The notes under the pieces are model-generated. The model was not told the origin of the DNA, searched no databases, and was given only the letters and a program-made list of their open reading frames with translations. A stretch of 46,041 nt of DNA from Beijerinckiaceae bacterium (GTDB lineage Bacteria; Bacteroidota; Bacteroidia; Chitinophagales; Chitinophagaceae): NCBI GenBank assembly GCA_903970475.1, contig CAJCIQ010000153.1, forward strand, positions 1 to 46,041, in the 5' to 3' direction. Every line of letters starts with the position of its first letter. The stretch's first letter is position 1. This document shows positions 10,116 through 18,284 of this stretch, piece after piece. The position numbers and the translations under genes are program-made.

Positions 10116-11216
10116 ATGAAAGTGCAAAGACTACTGTTAATTGCGTCAATGGCAGCTGTGTTGTTTTCTTGTGGAAATTCAAACAATAACAACAACGGGG
10201 ACTGGGTTTCACAAAGTACCTTCGGAGGACAACCCCGTGTAGGTTCAGTGGCCTTCGTACTCGACGGTGAAGCCTATGTGGCCACCGGTTTCGATGGAAT
10301 CTCATATTACAATGACGTATGGGTTTACAATCCCAAAATAGACGTCTGGCAAGAAATTGATACCATACCTGGCCAAGCCCGTGCATTCGGTGTGGCCTTT
10401 GCTACGACCAACTATGGGTATGTTGGACTGGGTTATAATGGTAAAGATGGTAATACCGGCAATGGTTCCCTCTACTTTAACGACTTCTATCAATACGATA
10501 CGACTTCCAAAGCCTGGAACCAGATCGCTAACTGTCCTTTCCCCAACAATTCCGGACGTGAATGGTCAACCGCTTTCGGTATACCCTCCGCCAACATGGG
10601 CGGTGTATTAGGCGGTACGGATGGACAGTTTGTTTATAATACTTTCTATACCTGGACGGAATCTGGCGCCGGTGGAGCTGGTAGCTGGGCCGTAGGTAAC
10701 GACTTTAAAGGCAAGGCCCGTACAGGTGCTGTAGCCTGGGTATACAACAACAAAGCTTATGTAGTAACCGGTCTTGGCATCAATGGCGTTCAAACGACCG
10801 ACTTCTACAGCTTTGATCCTACCCAATCCATTGGTACCCGCTGGAGTGTCCTACGCCCCATTGGTGGTATCACCGACCAAAGCTATGACGCCGGTTATAC
10901 GATTGAGCGTGCTTATGGTGTTGCCTGGGCTGGTATCAATGAGGGTGTTTACAAGGGATATATCACCTGGGGCCAGAACGGAGGAAACCTAAGCAGCACC
11001 TGGGAGTATGACTATACCACGGACCTTTGGTCCATCAAAACGCCTTTCCCTATGGGATTGGGACGTGTAGGTGGAGTGGCAGTATCCATTAACGATACTG
11101 GTTATCTCGGATTAGGCGGTACTACGTTTAATGGTGGTGGAACCTATTTCTCCGACTGGACAAAATTCTATCCTTCCCTGAGTTACAACCCTGATGATTA
11201 CACGGGTAATCAATAA
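10116..11216 (+). CDS. Kelch-repeat lipoprotein
   Basis: A 366-residue protein with lipoprotein signal MKVQRLLLIASMAAVLFSC (Cys 19), followed by an Asn-rich linker and about six Kelch motifs. Each motif shows a Gly pair and a conserved aromatic spacing, for example DVWVYNPKIDVWQEI, DFYQYDTTSKAWNQI, TDFYSFDPTQ and STWEYDYTTDLWSIK. Together they predict a beta-propeller exposed in the periplasm or on the surface. An upstream GTG at 10107 is in frame, but the ATG at 10116 starts a standard signal peptide. The DUF4907 gene follows after 17 bp and the pair ends at a strong terminator. The partner of the propeller is unknown; a sialic-acid-epimerase role is not supported by sequence alone. Confidence 0.85.
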   Translation: MKVQRLLLIASMAAVLFSCGNSNNNNNGDWVSQSTFGGQPRVGSVAFVLDGEAYVATGFDGISYYNDVWVYNPKIDVWQEIDTIPGQARAFGVAFATTNYGYVGLGYNGKDGNTGNGSLYFNDFYQYDTTSKAWNQIANCPFPNNSGREWSTAFGIPSANMGGVLGGTDGQFVYNTFYTWTESGAGGAGSWAVGNDFKGKARTGAVAWVYNNKAYVVTGLGINGVQTTDFYSFDPTQSIGTRWSVLRPIGGITDQSYDAGYTIERAYGVAWAGINEGVYKGYITWGQNGGNLSSTWEYDYTTDLWSIKTPFPMGLGRVGGVAVSINDTGYLGLGGTTFNGGGTYFSDWTKFYPSLSYNPDDYTGNQ

Positions 11217-11233
11217 CCATTTGTATTGTAAAA

Positions 11234-11638
11234 ATGAGTACTGAATTGCAAAAGACGAGAACCTGGTCCTGGATCTTACCGCTTGTGGCAGCGATCATTG
11301 TGCTGGTGTATTATGTGTCGCCTAACCGGAATAAAGGGAATAATAAAAATATTCAGGCTTCGGCATTTGCAGCACATGCTCCTAGAAAGTTCAGCGAATA
11401 CACCTGTGAGGTTTATGAGGTTCCTGCCGGAGGCTGGGGGTATGATATTAAAGGAGATGGGGTTAAAACCGTGATCCATCAAACCAAGGTTCCCGGTGTT
11501 CCTGGCCCTAAGGGCTTCCCTAAAAAAGAAGACGCTATGAAAGTGGGCGAACTCATGATCCATAAAATTAAAACGGGTGCCTTTCCGCCCACAATTACCT
11601 ATCAGGAAATGGTGGCTGCAGGTATCACCCTGAACTAA
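11234..11638 (+). CDS. DUF4907 domain protein, membrane-anchored
   Basis: A 134-residue protein with a single N-terminal membrane helix (WILPLVAAIIVLVYYV, about 13-28) and a small soluble domain. The latter shows the DUF4907 signature: GGWGYDIKGDG, a strand with VIHQTKVPGVPG, KGFPKKEDAMKVGELMIHKI and a closing FPPTITYQEMVAAGI. Its biochemical function is unknown. It follows the Kelch gene with only 17 bp between them and shares its terminator, which suggests the two proteins act together in the envelope. Confidence 0.8.
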   Translation: MSTELQKTRTWSWILPLVAAIIVLVYYVSPNRNKGNNKNIQASAFAAHAPRKFSEYTCEVYEVPAGGWGYDIKGDGVKTVIHQTKVPGVPGPKGFPKKEDAMKVGELMIHKIKTGAFPPTITYQEMVAAGITLN

Positions 11639-11662
11639 TCTGACAAACGCACTTTTTTGAAT

Positions 11663-11694
11663 AAAAACCGGGTCTTTACAGATCCGGTTTTTTT
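11663..11694 (+). terminator. Intrinsic terminator after the Kelch-DUF4907 genes
   Basis: A 9-bp stem (ACCGGGTCT with AGATCCGGT, one G-U pair) with loop TTAC is followed by a run of seven T. An A-run precedes the stem, so it can also work on the opposite strand for the LytTR transcript, whose stop codon is 38 bp away. Confidence 0.85.
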
Positions 11695-11731
11695 ATTTGC
11701 ACCATAAGCGCTATCGGGATGGATGGTTGGC

Positions 11732-12445
11732 CTAGGAGTTACGCTCTACTATGTGAAAAAAATCGTTCCGATAGCTGTTGCCTATGGGTATGATTTTCTT
11801 ACCTATGCTGATTTCATTTCTGGAGATAGAATCTATGTGCTGAAGGGAAATGACAAAACTCCTGTGTACCCTGACGAAGCTGTCCTCAGGCAATTTCGAG
11901 GAAAAAGTTTTCAGGTTTTGCAAGGTGATCACCGGTTGGGTCTTGGCAGATAGGTAGATCTGGGTATAATCCTTCATCCCCTCACAAAACTGAATGTCCT
12001 CAAAGCGGATGCGAATGATTTTGTATTCTGAATTGATAAAAATGAATCCGTCCCTTTTCCATCGGTTGGCCCCACCCTCTTTGGTGGAATACTTATTCCT
12101 CACTGCCTGGCGGATGGTCTCAATCACCTGTTCCCCGGTGACCGATTTGGTCAGGAACCCAAATACCCGGTTGGCCCCCAACTCCTCAGGTTTATCCTTT
12201 TCCGTCAGCAGGCAGACGATGGGCGGGATCTTTACGCTGTAGATGTAGGAATAAGTCGTCAGTTGCTCTACAAAGGAGTATTCACAGAAGATGAGGTCAA
12301 TAGCTGAAAGAGAGCCTTCCAATACCATTTCCAGCTGGGCAGTCCTGTGTTGTATTTGGACCCCAGGTATGTCCGTCATATGGTGTTCCAGGTTTAACCA
12401 ATCCTGGGGCTCCTTTGCCAGGATCAGGCATTTGATACTATGCAT
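11732..12445 (-). CDS. LytTR-type response regulator with degenerate receiver domain
   Basis: A 237-residue regulator. The C-terminal half is a clear LytTR DNA-binding domain: INSEYKIIRIRFEDIQFCEG, ITLQNLKTFSSKLP and the signature FVRVHRSFVISLQHIDSI. The N-terminal half has receiver-like strand order, but the acidic pocket after strand 1 is LAKEP instead of a DD pair. The phospho-acceptor position reads DLIFCEYSF, placing Glu where Asp is normal (about residue 55). The switch Thr (CLLTEKD) and Lys (FGFLTKSV) remain. This predicts a regulator not phosphorylated in the usual way and perhaps fixed in an active-like state. The open frame starts at a TTG two codons earlier; the ATG is preferred. 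It lies 30 bp after the OB-fold gene and may end the same transcript. Confidence 0.85.
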   Translation of the reverse strand: MHSIKCLILAKEPQDWLNLEHHMTDIPGVQIQHRTAQLEMVLEGSLSAIDLIFCEYSFVEQLTTYSYIYSVKIPPIVCLLTEKDKPEELGANRVFGFLTKSVTGEQVIETIRQAVRNKYSTKEGGANRWKRDGFIFINSEYKIIRIRFEDIQFCEGMKDYTQIYLSAKTQPVITLQNLKTFSSKLPEDSFVRVHRSFVISLQHIDSISRNEISIGKKIIPIGNSYRNDFFHIVERNS

Positions 12446-12475
12446 AGACAAATGTAAAAATTTATCCCTGCTGTG

Positions 12476-12847
12476 CTACTGTTTTACCTTCACCTGGGTT
12501 TCAGCATCCAAAATGATTTCCGGTTTGTCTTTGAAGAGTATGATTTTGCCGGTGACGCAAACCTCCTTTCCCTTGAGGGCCTCTTCCGGCTTGTAAGAGA
12601 AATGACTACGGTTAACACCCCAAATCAGTAGGGTAAGCGCCTGATTCGGATAAGCACCTCCCATGTCCAGCAAGGTAGGTTGACGGTTGGCGTTCTCCAG
12701 GAATTTCCCTCCATCCACCGACCCACATACGGTAACGGAGTCGCCTATATGATTTTTTGCCTCTTCCGGTTTGATTTGTTGGGCATATATGTGAACAGAG
12801 ACCAGTAACATGGTCAACACGAATAAGGGTTTACCGATGATGTTCAT
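12476..12847 (-). CDS. Small secreted OB-fold-like protein
   Basis: A 123-residue protein with signal peptide MNIIGKPLFVLTMLLVSVHIYAQ. The mature part starts with IKPEEAKNHIGDSVTVCGSV and closes with EEALKGKEVCVTGKIILF and KPEIILDAETQVKV. This beta-barrel pattern occurs in the small OB-fold domains of Bacteroidota secreted proteins and nucleases. No catalytic residues are seen. Two Cys residues (in VTVCGS and KEVCVTG) sit in equivalent strands and could form a disulfide. Its start overlaps the stop of the HxlR gene by 4 bp. The ligand is unknown. Confidence 0.65.
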   Translation of the reverse strand: MNIIGKPLFVLTMLLVSVHIYAQQIKPEEAKNHIGDSVTVCGSVDGGKFLENANRQPTLLDMGGAYPNQALTLLIWGVNRSHFSYKPEEALKGKEVCVTGKIILFKDKPEIILDAETQVKVKQ

Positions 12848-13230
12848 ATTTTTTCTTTAACAGTTTCTGGTTTCGGTTGATGCAGGGGCAGCGTTCCGGC
12901 AAAGTCACATAACAGGTCCAGGAGGTCAGACAATTCTATCCCTTTGGGCGTAATGGTATATTCTACTTTGGGGGGTACGCCATCGGATTGGGTACGGAAT
13001 ACGAGGCCGTACTTCTCCAGTTGCCTCAACCGGTCACTTAAAATATGGTCACTGATGTAGGCCAGGTCCTCTTTTATGGACGAAAACCGGGAATGTCCTT
13101 CTTCTATACTAAAAAGGGTCTCACACATCCAGCGCTTACTAACAAAATAGAGCAATTCGTTCAGTTCACACTTCTCTTCCAGATAAGATTGGTTGAGATA
13201 ATTGGTTGAATTTAATTTTCTTTCCGCCAT
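12844..13230 (-). CDS. HxlR-family winged-helix transcriptional regulator
   Basis: A 128-residue protein with the HxlR fold: ELLYFVSKRWMCETLFSIEE (helix 1 and start of the wing), RFSSIKEDLAYISDHILSDRLRQLEKYGLV (recognition helix) and the wing VEYTITPKGIELSDLLDLLC. Members often respond to redox or small electrophiles through Cys; here Cys residues occur in EEKCEL, WMCETL and LLCDF. It is first in a run with the OB-fold and LytTR genes (4-bp overlap with the former). A GTG one codon upstream is the alternative start. A target gene cannot be named from sequence; the divergent dehydrogenase-like gene at 13350 is a natural candidate. Confidence 0.88.
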   Translation of the reverse strand: MAERKLNSTNYLNQSYLEEKCELNELLYFVSKRWMCETLFSIEEGHSRFSSIKEDLAYISDHILSDRLRQLEKYGLVFRTQSDGVPPKVEYTITPKGIELSDLLDLLCDFAGTLPLHQPKPETVKEKI

Positions 13231-13349
13231 CACTACAGATTTAATAAATTACCAAAGCATACTATCGGAATAATGAGCACGAGGTTTGCTGCAATTAGCA
13301 TTTATTTTGGGATTGAAATTATACCATTCATCAAATATCAGATACACTT

Positions 13350-14654
13350 ATGACACCCTACATCGTTTGTAGAAACGCTTTTTGCGGGCTTTCTCTTAGC
13401 CTGTTGAGCATCAGCCTGTTGGCTGCTACGCCCCCTCATAAAAAGTCAGCGCACCCTAACCCTGCCCCTTCAGACGTAGTCCTGAAGCTGCCTGCTGGGT
13501 TCCATTTTTCAGTGGCTGCTGCTAATCTGGGCACCCCCAGGCACCTGGTCGTGACCAAAGAAGGGTATATCTATGTAAAACTGGCTAACGCCAAAAAAGG
13601 GGGTAAAGGTGGCATTCTCCTGCTGAAGTCCTCCAAAGGTGACGGCGTATATGACCAAGTAAGCGGTTTTGGAGATTATGGAGGAACAGGCATAGCCATT
13701 AAAGATGGCTATCTATATGCTTCTTCCAATACCGATATCTATCGCTATAAGCTCAATGATAAAGACGAAGTCATTGATCCGGTCCATCCGGAGCACATTG
13801 TCACCGGACTGCTCGACCATGAGGAACACAACTCCAAGTCCATCATACTGGATAATGATGGGAATATTTATACCAATATCGGGGCCTATTCCAATGTTTG
13901 CCAGGTACAAGACAGGGCGAAAGGATCTCCTGGCATAACCCCCTGCCCCATCCTGGATTCCGCCGGGGGTATATGGCAATTTAAGGCAGATAAGCAAAAC
14001 CAAACCTATGGTGATGGGGTAAGGTATGCTACCGGCTTCCGTAATATAGTGGGGTTGGATTGGAACCAACTCACCAACTCCCTGTTTGTGATGGTACATG
14101 GCAGGGATGGGTTACACGATAACTTCCCCGAGTTGTATTCCCAGGAGCAAGGCAATGAATTACCCGCCGAAACCATGTATGAATTGCATAAAGGCTCTAA
14201 CGGTGGTTGGCCCTATGTATATTGGGATCAATTACAGAAAAAGAAAATTATTAATCCGGAATACGGAGGAGATGGGAAGAAAACAGGTGGTGATGACGCT
14301 CAGGATCCTGTGCTCGGCTTTCCCGGTCACCTGGCGCCCAACGGATTGCTGTTTTATACGGGCAATCAATTCCCTGCCAGGTACAAAAATGGAGCTTTCA
14401 TTGCCTTCCATGGCTCCTGGAACCGTCAGCCAGAAGAAAAAGGGTATTTCGTTGTCTTTGTACCCTTTAAAGATGGAAAGCCATCGGGTGATTATGAAAT
14501 CTTTGCCGATAACTTTTCCGGCGCTGAACACCTCAAGTCTCCAGGAGCAGCCCTCCACCGTCCCTGCGGCCTGGCTCAGGGACCTGATGGCTCGCTGTAT
14601 GTAACGGATGATAGCAAAGGATACCTTTTCAAAATAACCTATACCGGCAAATAA
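13350..14654 (+). CDS. Secreted L-sorbosone dehydrogenase-like / PQQ-type sugar dehydrogenase family beta-propeller
   Basis: A 434-residue exported protein; the signal peptide covers the hydrophobic stretch up to about residue 27. The body has the six-bladed propeller pattern of the glucose/sorbosone dehydrogenase family: LPAGFHFSVAAANLGTPRHL, GTGIAIKDGYLYASSN, ATGFRNIVGLDWN, GGWPYVYWD, FIAFHGSWNRQP and a final GLAQGPDGSLYVTDD. Relatives oxidise sugars with PQQ or a heme partner, but many have no known activity. NIPSNAP follows after only 2 bp, so the two are co-transcribed. It is divergent from the HxlR gene across 119 bp. Function is best left as a periplasmic sugar-dehydrogenase-like protein. 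Confidence 0.8.
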   Translation: MTPYIVCRNAFCGLSLSLLSISLLAATPPHKKSAHPNPAPSDVVLKLPAGFHFSVAAANLGTPRHLVVTKEGYIYVKLANAKKGGKGGILLLKSSKGDGVYDQVSGFGDYGGTGIAIKDGYLYASSNTDIYRYKLNDKDEVIDPVHPEHIVTGLLDHEEHNSKSIILDNDGNIYTNIGAYSNVCQVQDRAKGSPGITPCPILDSAGGIWQFKADKQNQTYGDGVRYATGFRNIVGLDWNQLTNSLFVMVHGRDGLHDNFPELYSQEQGNELPAETMYELHKGSNGGWPYVYWDQLQKKKIINPEYGGDGKKTGGDDAQDPVLGFPGHLAPNGLLFYTGNQFPARYKNGAFIAFHGSWNRQPEEKGYFVVFVPFKDGKPSGDYEIFADNFSGAEHLKSPGAALHRPCGLAQGPDGSLYVTDDSKGYLFKITYTGK

Positions 14655-14656
14655 TC

Positions 14657-15427
14657 ATGCGTACTTGTTTGATGGCACTTATGGTGGTGATGGGAAGTTT
14701 GACCCTCAGGGCATCTTCCCATCCCTGGTTTTACCAACTCAGGATTTACCATTGCACCTCCGCTACCCAAATACAGGCATTAGAATCCTACTTGAACCAT
14801 GCCTACCTTCCAGCCCTGCACAGGACAGGGATAGCCTCCGTAGGTGTGTTTAAACCCCTGGAGACCTCTGACTCCGCAGGAAAGATGGTTTATGTTTTTA
14901 TTCCCTCCCCCAGCCTGGAAAAGCTTTTGACCATTGATCAGACGCTCAGTCATGATGCGGTATATCAGGCGGCAGGTGGCCCATTTTTGCGTGCCCCTTA
15001 TGATTCCTTACCCTATGCACGTATGGAGACTATTCTGATGAAAGCCTTTGAGGACATGCCTTCCCCCTCAAAACCAATGCTTACGTCAGCACCCGCAGAC
15101 AGGGTTTATGAATTGCGAAGCTATGAAAGCCCCACAGAGGCCTATCATCAAAACAAGGTGCAGATGTTTAACCAGGGAGGAGAAATTTCCCTGTTCAAGC
15201 GATTGGGGTTTAATGCCGTTTTTTATGCAGATGTCCTTTCGGGCGCCCATATGCCCAACCTGATGTACCTGACAACCTTCAACAGCAAAGCAGAACGGGA
15301 TCAGCACTGGACAGCCTTTTCCAACGATCCTTTCTGGAAACAACTGGTTGCCTTACTCCAGTACCAGCACAACGTGTCTAAAGCAGAAATCTGGTTTCTG
15401 CATCCAACGGATTATTCAGATTTGTAG
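14657..15427 (+). CDS. NIPSNAP-family protein, exported
   Basis: A 256-residue protein with a short N-terminal signal peptide and two ferredoxin-like NIPSNAP repeats. The first begins YQLRIYHCTSATQIQALESYL and the second VYELRSYESPTEAYHQNK, ending with LMYLTTFNSKAERDQHW and FWKQLVALLQ. NIPSNAP domains form dimeric barrels of the Dabb superfamily, and the bacterial secreted members are uncharacterised. The start codon lies 2 bp after the preceding dehydrogenase-like gene. Its 3' end faces the GH2 gene with 36 bp between stops. Confidence 0.85.
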   Translation: MRTCLMALMVVMGSLTLRASSHPWFYQLRIYHCTSATQIQALESYLNHAYLPALHRTGIASVGVFKPLETSDSAGKMVYVFIPSPSLEKLLTIDQTLSHDAVYQAAGGPFLRAPYDSLPYARMETILMKAFEDMPSPSKPMLTSAPADRVYELRSYESPTEAYHQNKVQMFNQGGEISLFKRLGFNAVFYADVLSGAHMPNLMYLTTFNSKAERDQHWTAFSNDPFWKQLVALLQYQHNVSKAEIWFLHPTDYSDL

Positions 15428-15463
15428 GCTGCCCAGTCCCCGGTATGCAGATTTATTGACTGA

Positions 15464-18256
15464 TCAGCCCGCGGTATGCAACCTTAGTGTTTGCTTCGGC
15501 AGGTTCCAGCCTTCCAGGGTGATGGACGCCTTTCCCGTTTTTACATAGTGCGGCCAGTTGATCTCCACAAACCTGGTTTCTCCTGGCAATACCGTTAGGT
15601 AGTTATCCGAATAAAATACCGGTAAGAAGCGCTTCCTCCCTAGGGCATCTGTCAGAGACACCCTCAGGAAAAAGGCGGGACATCCACCGGTGGGAACATG
15701 GAGCGCCAAGATAGCCCCGGTGTTCCCTTTCCTCATTAAATGCGCCGCTATCCTAGCCTTTTCCAAATGCTGTACCCCCGAATAATGGCCGGTGCTATCG
15801 GGCAGCCAATAGAGGTTGTGGCTGACTTCCTTTCCCTTGCTATCTTGTAAGGCCACTAACAGGAAATCCCCTTCCAATGCCCTCAGCGAGTTGATGGGTC
15901 TCTGTATATCCTCCACTTCCAGACTGGTATCTGGCCCTACTTGTACCTGCTTATCGATCAAGATCAAGGGTTTTCCTGCAATACTGAATGCCTTGACCTT
16001 CAGGCGTAAGGCGCCGGTTGCGCTAAACCCATTATTCATTACCCAAACCTTTCCATCCTCCAGGTTGAAGGCTGCGTGTTGCATCTCCCCCGCTTGCCTG
16101 AGTCCATATAAGCAGGCATTAGGATCAAGGTAATAGTCATACATCTGTCCCCTCATGGAGGTCCAGGGGTTCTGGGTTTTCCAGATAATCACGCCCGTAT
16201 ACCAATCCCACATATGGGAAGAGAAGCCTTCAATCAATCCCCTGTATTGGTCGTAATTGAGGAGTTGCGCAACCCGGGTAAAATCGCGCACCGAGCGGCC
16301 GGCTTGCGCCGGGCGCTCCACACGCACTGAGTGGCCAGCAACCTCTGTGGCGCCGGCATTTGCCGAGGGGCCTGGATATCCGTAAGCTTCCGGGAATTTA
16401 CCGTACGGAATGTACTTGTGGTATGCCCATATAGAGTCTTCGTCTTCCCTACCCGGACCTGGCACGATCATATTGGAGTCTGGAATAAAGCGCTGAAGGG
16501 ATTCATAATCCCCGACACCAACGGAGCCCACCTCTGAATTGAAGGGGAAAGTGCGGTTGGCCCAGAAGGTATGCAATGGTTGGATTCCATACGGCCCATC
16601 TCCATTTCCACCCAGGGAATTATAAGACATGCTGTCTGTGTTGGAGTAATCCGCCAACCAACGGGTACCGTCTAAGCCCGGTATCAGGCTATCTTTAAGG
16701 ACATGCAGGATATCATCCGGCGGCGTGATTTCATTTCCCCCGCACCAAAAAGCAAGGCTGGGGTGGTTTCGGATCATTTTAATCTGGTCAGCAGCGGAGC
16801 GGATGAAAAGGGCGTGATCGTCCGGATATTTCCGGCGGGTAGCCTGGTCCTCTTTTTTCTTAGGATCGGGCCAGCGCCCGTTACAATCCCCGGAGTTCCA
16901 GAAATCCTGCATCACCAGCATTCCATATCTGTCGCAAGCATCATAAAATTCCGGTCTCTCCGTCAACGCTCCGCCCCAGACCCGGATCAAGTTCAGGCGC
17001 ATATCCCGGTGAAACCGGATTTCCGCATCATAACGGGCTTCCGATAAGCGAAGCAAGGCATCCGATACGATCCAATTCCCCCCCTTGATGAATATCTTTT
17101 GTCCATTGACGGAAATTTGGCGGCTTTGGGTATGTGAATTCCAGACAGCCCTGACCTGGCGAACGCCTATGGCTTGCCCTATTGAATCGCTGACGGCTAC
17201 CCCGCTGGCGCCCATCGCGCTGACGTCTGCCCCTGTTTTGAATACCAATGCCATGTGATACAGGTTTTGAGGTCCGTATCCGTTGGGCCACCAGAGCCTG
17301 GGGTTTTCCAGTGTGTCCGTGGGCAATTCCACTACCTTGGATTGGCCCGGTGCCAGGACCACGTTTGTCCCTATTTTTTTCCCATCCAGGATATAGTATA
17401 GTACTCCTTTTGATGGGGAGGTCCCTGCATTGGTCAATTCCGCAGATACTTTTACATAGGCCGGAGCCTGAAGACCAGCTGGCATTCGGACGCCCGGCAC
17501 TTCCGTTACGACATGGGGATGTTCCACCTTTACATAACCCGTATGACGGATGGTTACCTGATCCCATATCCCTGTATTCCGGTCCCGGATGGGTTGAATC
17601 CAGTCCCAGCCCGCCACGTATTGGTGCATGACCTGTTTGGCAATCATACCATCTCCGCCTTGTCCCCCGTTGGGATCACCGGGAGCATCCGGAGGAAACA
17701 CGATAACGGCGAGCCTGTTGTTGCCATGGGGATTCAACCAAGGAGTGATATCGTATTGGGCGCTAAGGAACATGCCCTTATGGGTGCTATCATTTAGTTT
17801 ATGTCCATTCAGGTATACGTCAAAGCCATAATTCACTCCCCTGAAATTCAACCAGGTCAACCCCTTTCCTGCGTTGATATCAAAGTCTTTGACAAACCAG
17901 TAGGTATAAAAATCGCGGCCAGTTGTATAGATGTCGGGAATGTATTTATTGTTCATGCCATAAAATGGGTCCGGTTGCTGACCGGTAGCAACGAGTGTGG
18001 TGAGTACCGTACCGGGCACTATTGCTTTTATCCATCCCTGGTTTAAGGAATTTCCAGGCCTGGACAAAGTCTCCGGGCTTACATTGATTTCTGAAGCCTT
18101 GCGGCAAATCCAACCTGAGTTCAGTTCCTGTGCTCCTCCCTTCGCTATTGATCCTATATGCTGCACACGCGTCAGACCGTCTGGCGGTGTTTGAGCCTTC
18201 GCCGCCGTCCCTATCAGGGCCATCAATACCAGCCATCCGAATACCTTATTTTTCAT
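15464..18256 (-). CDS. Secreted glycoside hydrolase family 2 protein (beta-mannosidase / exo-glucosaminidase group)
   Basis: A 930-residue exported enzyme (signal peptide MKNKVFGWLVLMALIGTAAKAQ). Domains in order are: GH2 sugar-binding jelly roll (about 95-240, WLNFRGVNYGFDVYLNGHKL), immunoglobulin-like domain, TIM barrel (about 375-600) and C-terminal beta domains. The acid/base Glu is in CGGNEITPP (E509) and the nucleophile Glu in PFNSEVGSVG (E575). The canonical NE dyad separates it from the second GH2 in the window, which has SD. Substrate is likely a beta-mannoside- or glucosaminide-type glycan but is not fixed by sequence. Residues about 631-658 are a GC-rich low-complexity insertion with a 36-bp repeat. 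The start is 28 bp from the divergent GH172 start. Confidence 0.9.
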   Translation of the reverse strand: MKNKVFGWLVLMALIGTAAKAQTPPDGLTRVQHIGSIAKGGAQELNSGWICRKASEINVSPETLSRPGNSLNQGWIKAIVPGTVLTTLVATGQQPDPFYGMNNKYIPDIYTTGRDFYTYWFVKDFDINAGKGLTWLNFRGVNYGFDVYLNGHKLNDSTHKGMFLSAQYDITPWLNPHGNNRLAVIVFPPDAPGDPNGGQGGDGMIAKQVMHQYVAGWDWIQPIRDRNTGIWDQVTIRHTGYVKVEHPHVVTEVPGVRMPAGLQAPAYVKVSAELTNAGTSPSKGVLYYILDGKKIGTNVVLAPGQSKVVELPTDTLENPRLWWPNGYGPQNLYHMALVFKTGADVSAMGASGVAVSDSIGQAIGVRQVRAVWNSHTQSRQISVNGQKIFIKGGNWIVSDALLRLSEARYDAEIRFHRDMRLNLIRVWGGALTERPEFYDACDRYGMLVMQDFWNSGDCNGRWPDPKKKEDQATRRKYPDDHALFIRSAADQIKMIRNHPSLAFWCGGNEITPPDDILHVLKDSLIPGLDGTRWLADYSNTDSMSYNSLGGNGDGPYGIQPLHTFWANRTFPFNSEVGSVGVGDYESLQRFIPDSNMIVPGPGREDEDSIWAYHKYIPYGKFPEAYGYPGPSANAGATEVAGHSVRVERPAQAGRSVRDFTRVAQLLNYDQYRGLIEGFSSHMWDWYTGVIIWKTQNPWTSMRGQMYDYYLDPNACLYGLRQAGEMQHAAFNLEDGKVWVMNNGFSATGALRLKVKAFSIAGKPLILIDKQVQVGPDTSLEVEDIQRPINSLRALEGDFLLVALQDSKGKEVSHNLYWLPDSTGHYSGVQHLEKARIAAHLMRKGNTGAILALHVPTGGCPAFFLRVSLTDALGRKRFLPVFYSDNYLTVLPGETRFVEINWPHYVKTGKASITLEGWNLPKQTLRLHTAG
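16287..16339. repeat. 36-bp-period partial tandem repeat inside the GH2 gene
   Basis: CGCACCGAGCGGCCGGC (16287-16303) recurs as CGCACTGAGTGGCCAGC 36 bp later (16323-16339). On the minus strand it encodes the Ala/Arg/Ser/Val-rich insertion around residues 640-657 of the GH2 protein. The stretch is much richer in GC than the flanks and keeps the reading frame. Confidence 0.6.
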
Positions 18257-18284
18257 CTGTGGAAGATACTATCTTTAAGTATAT

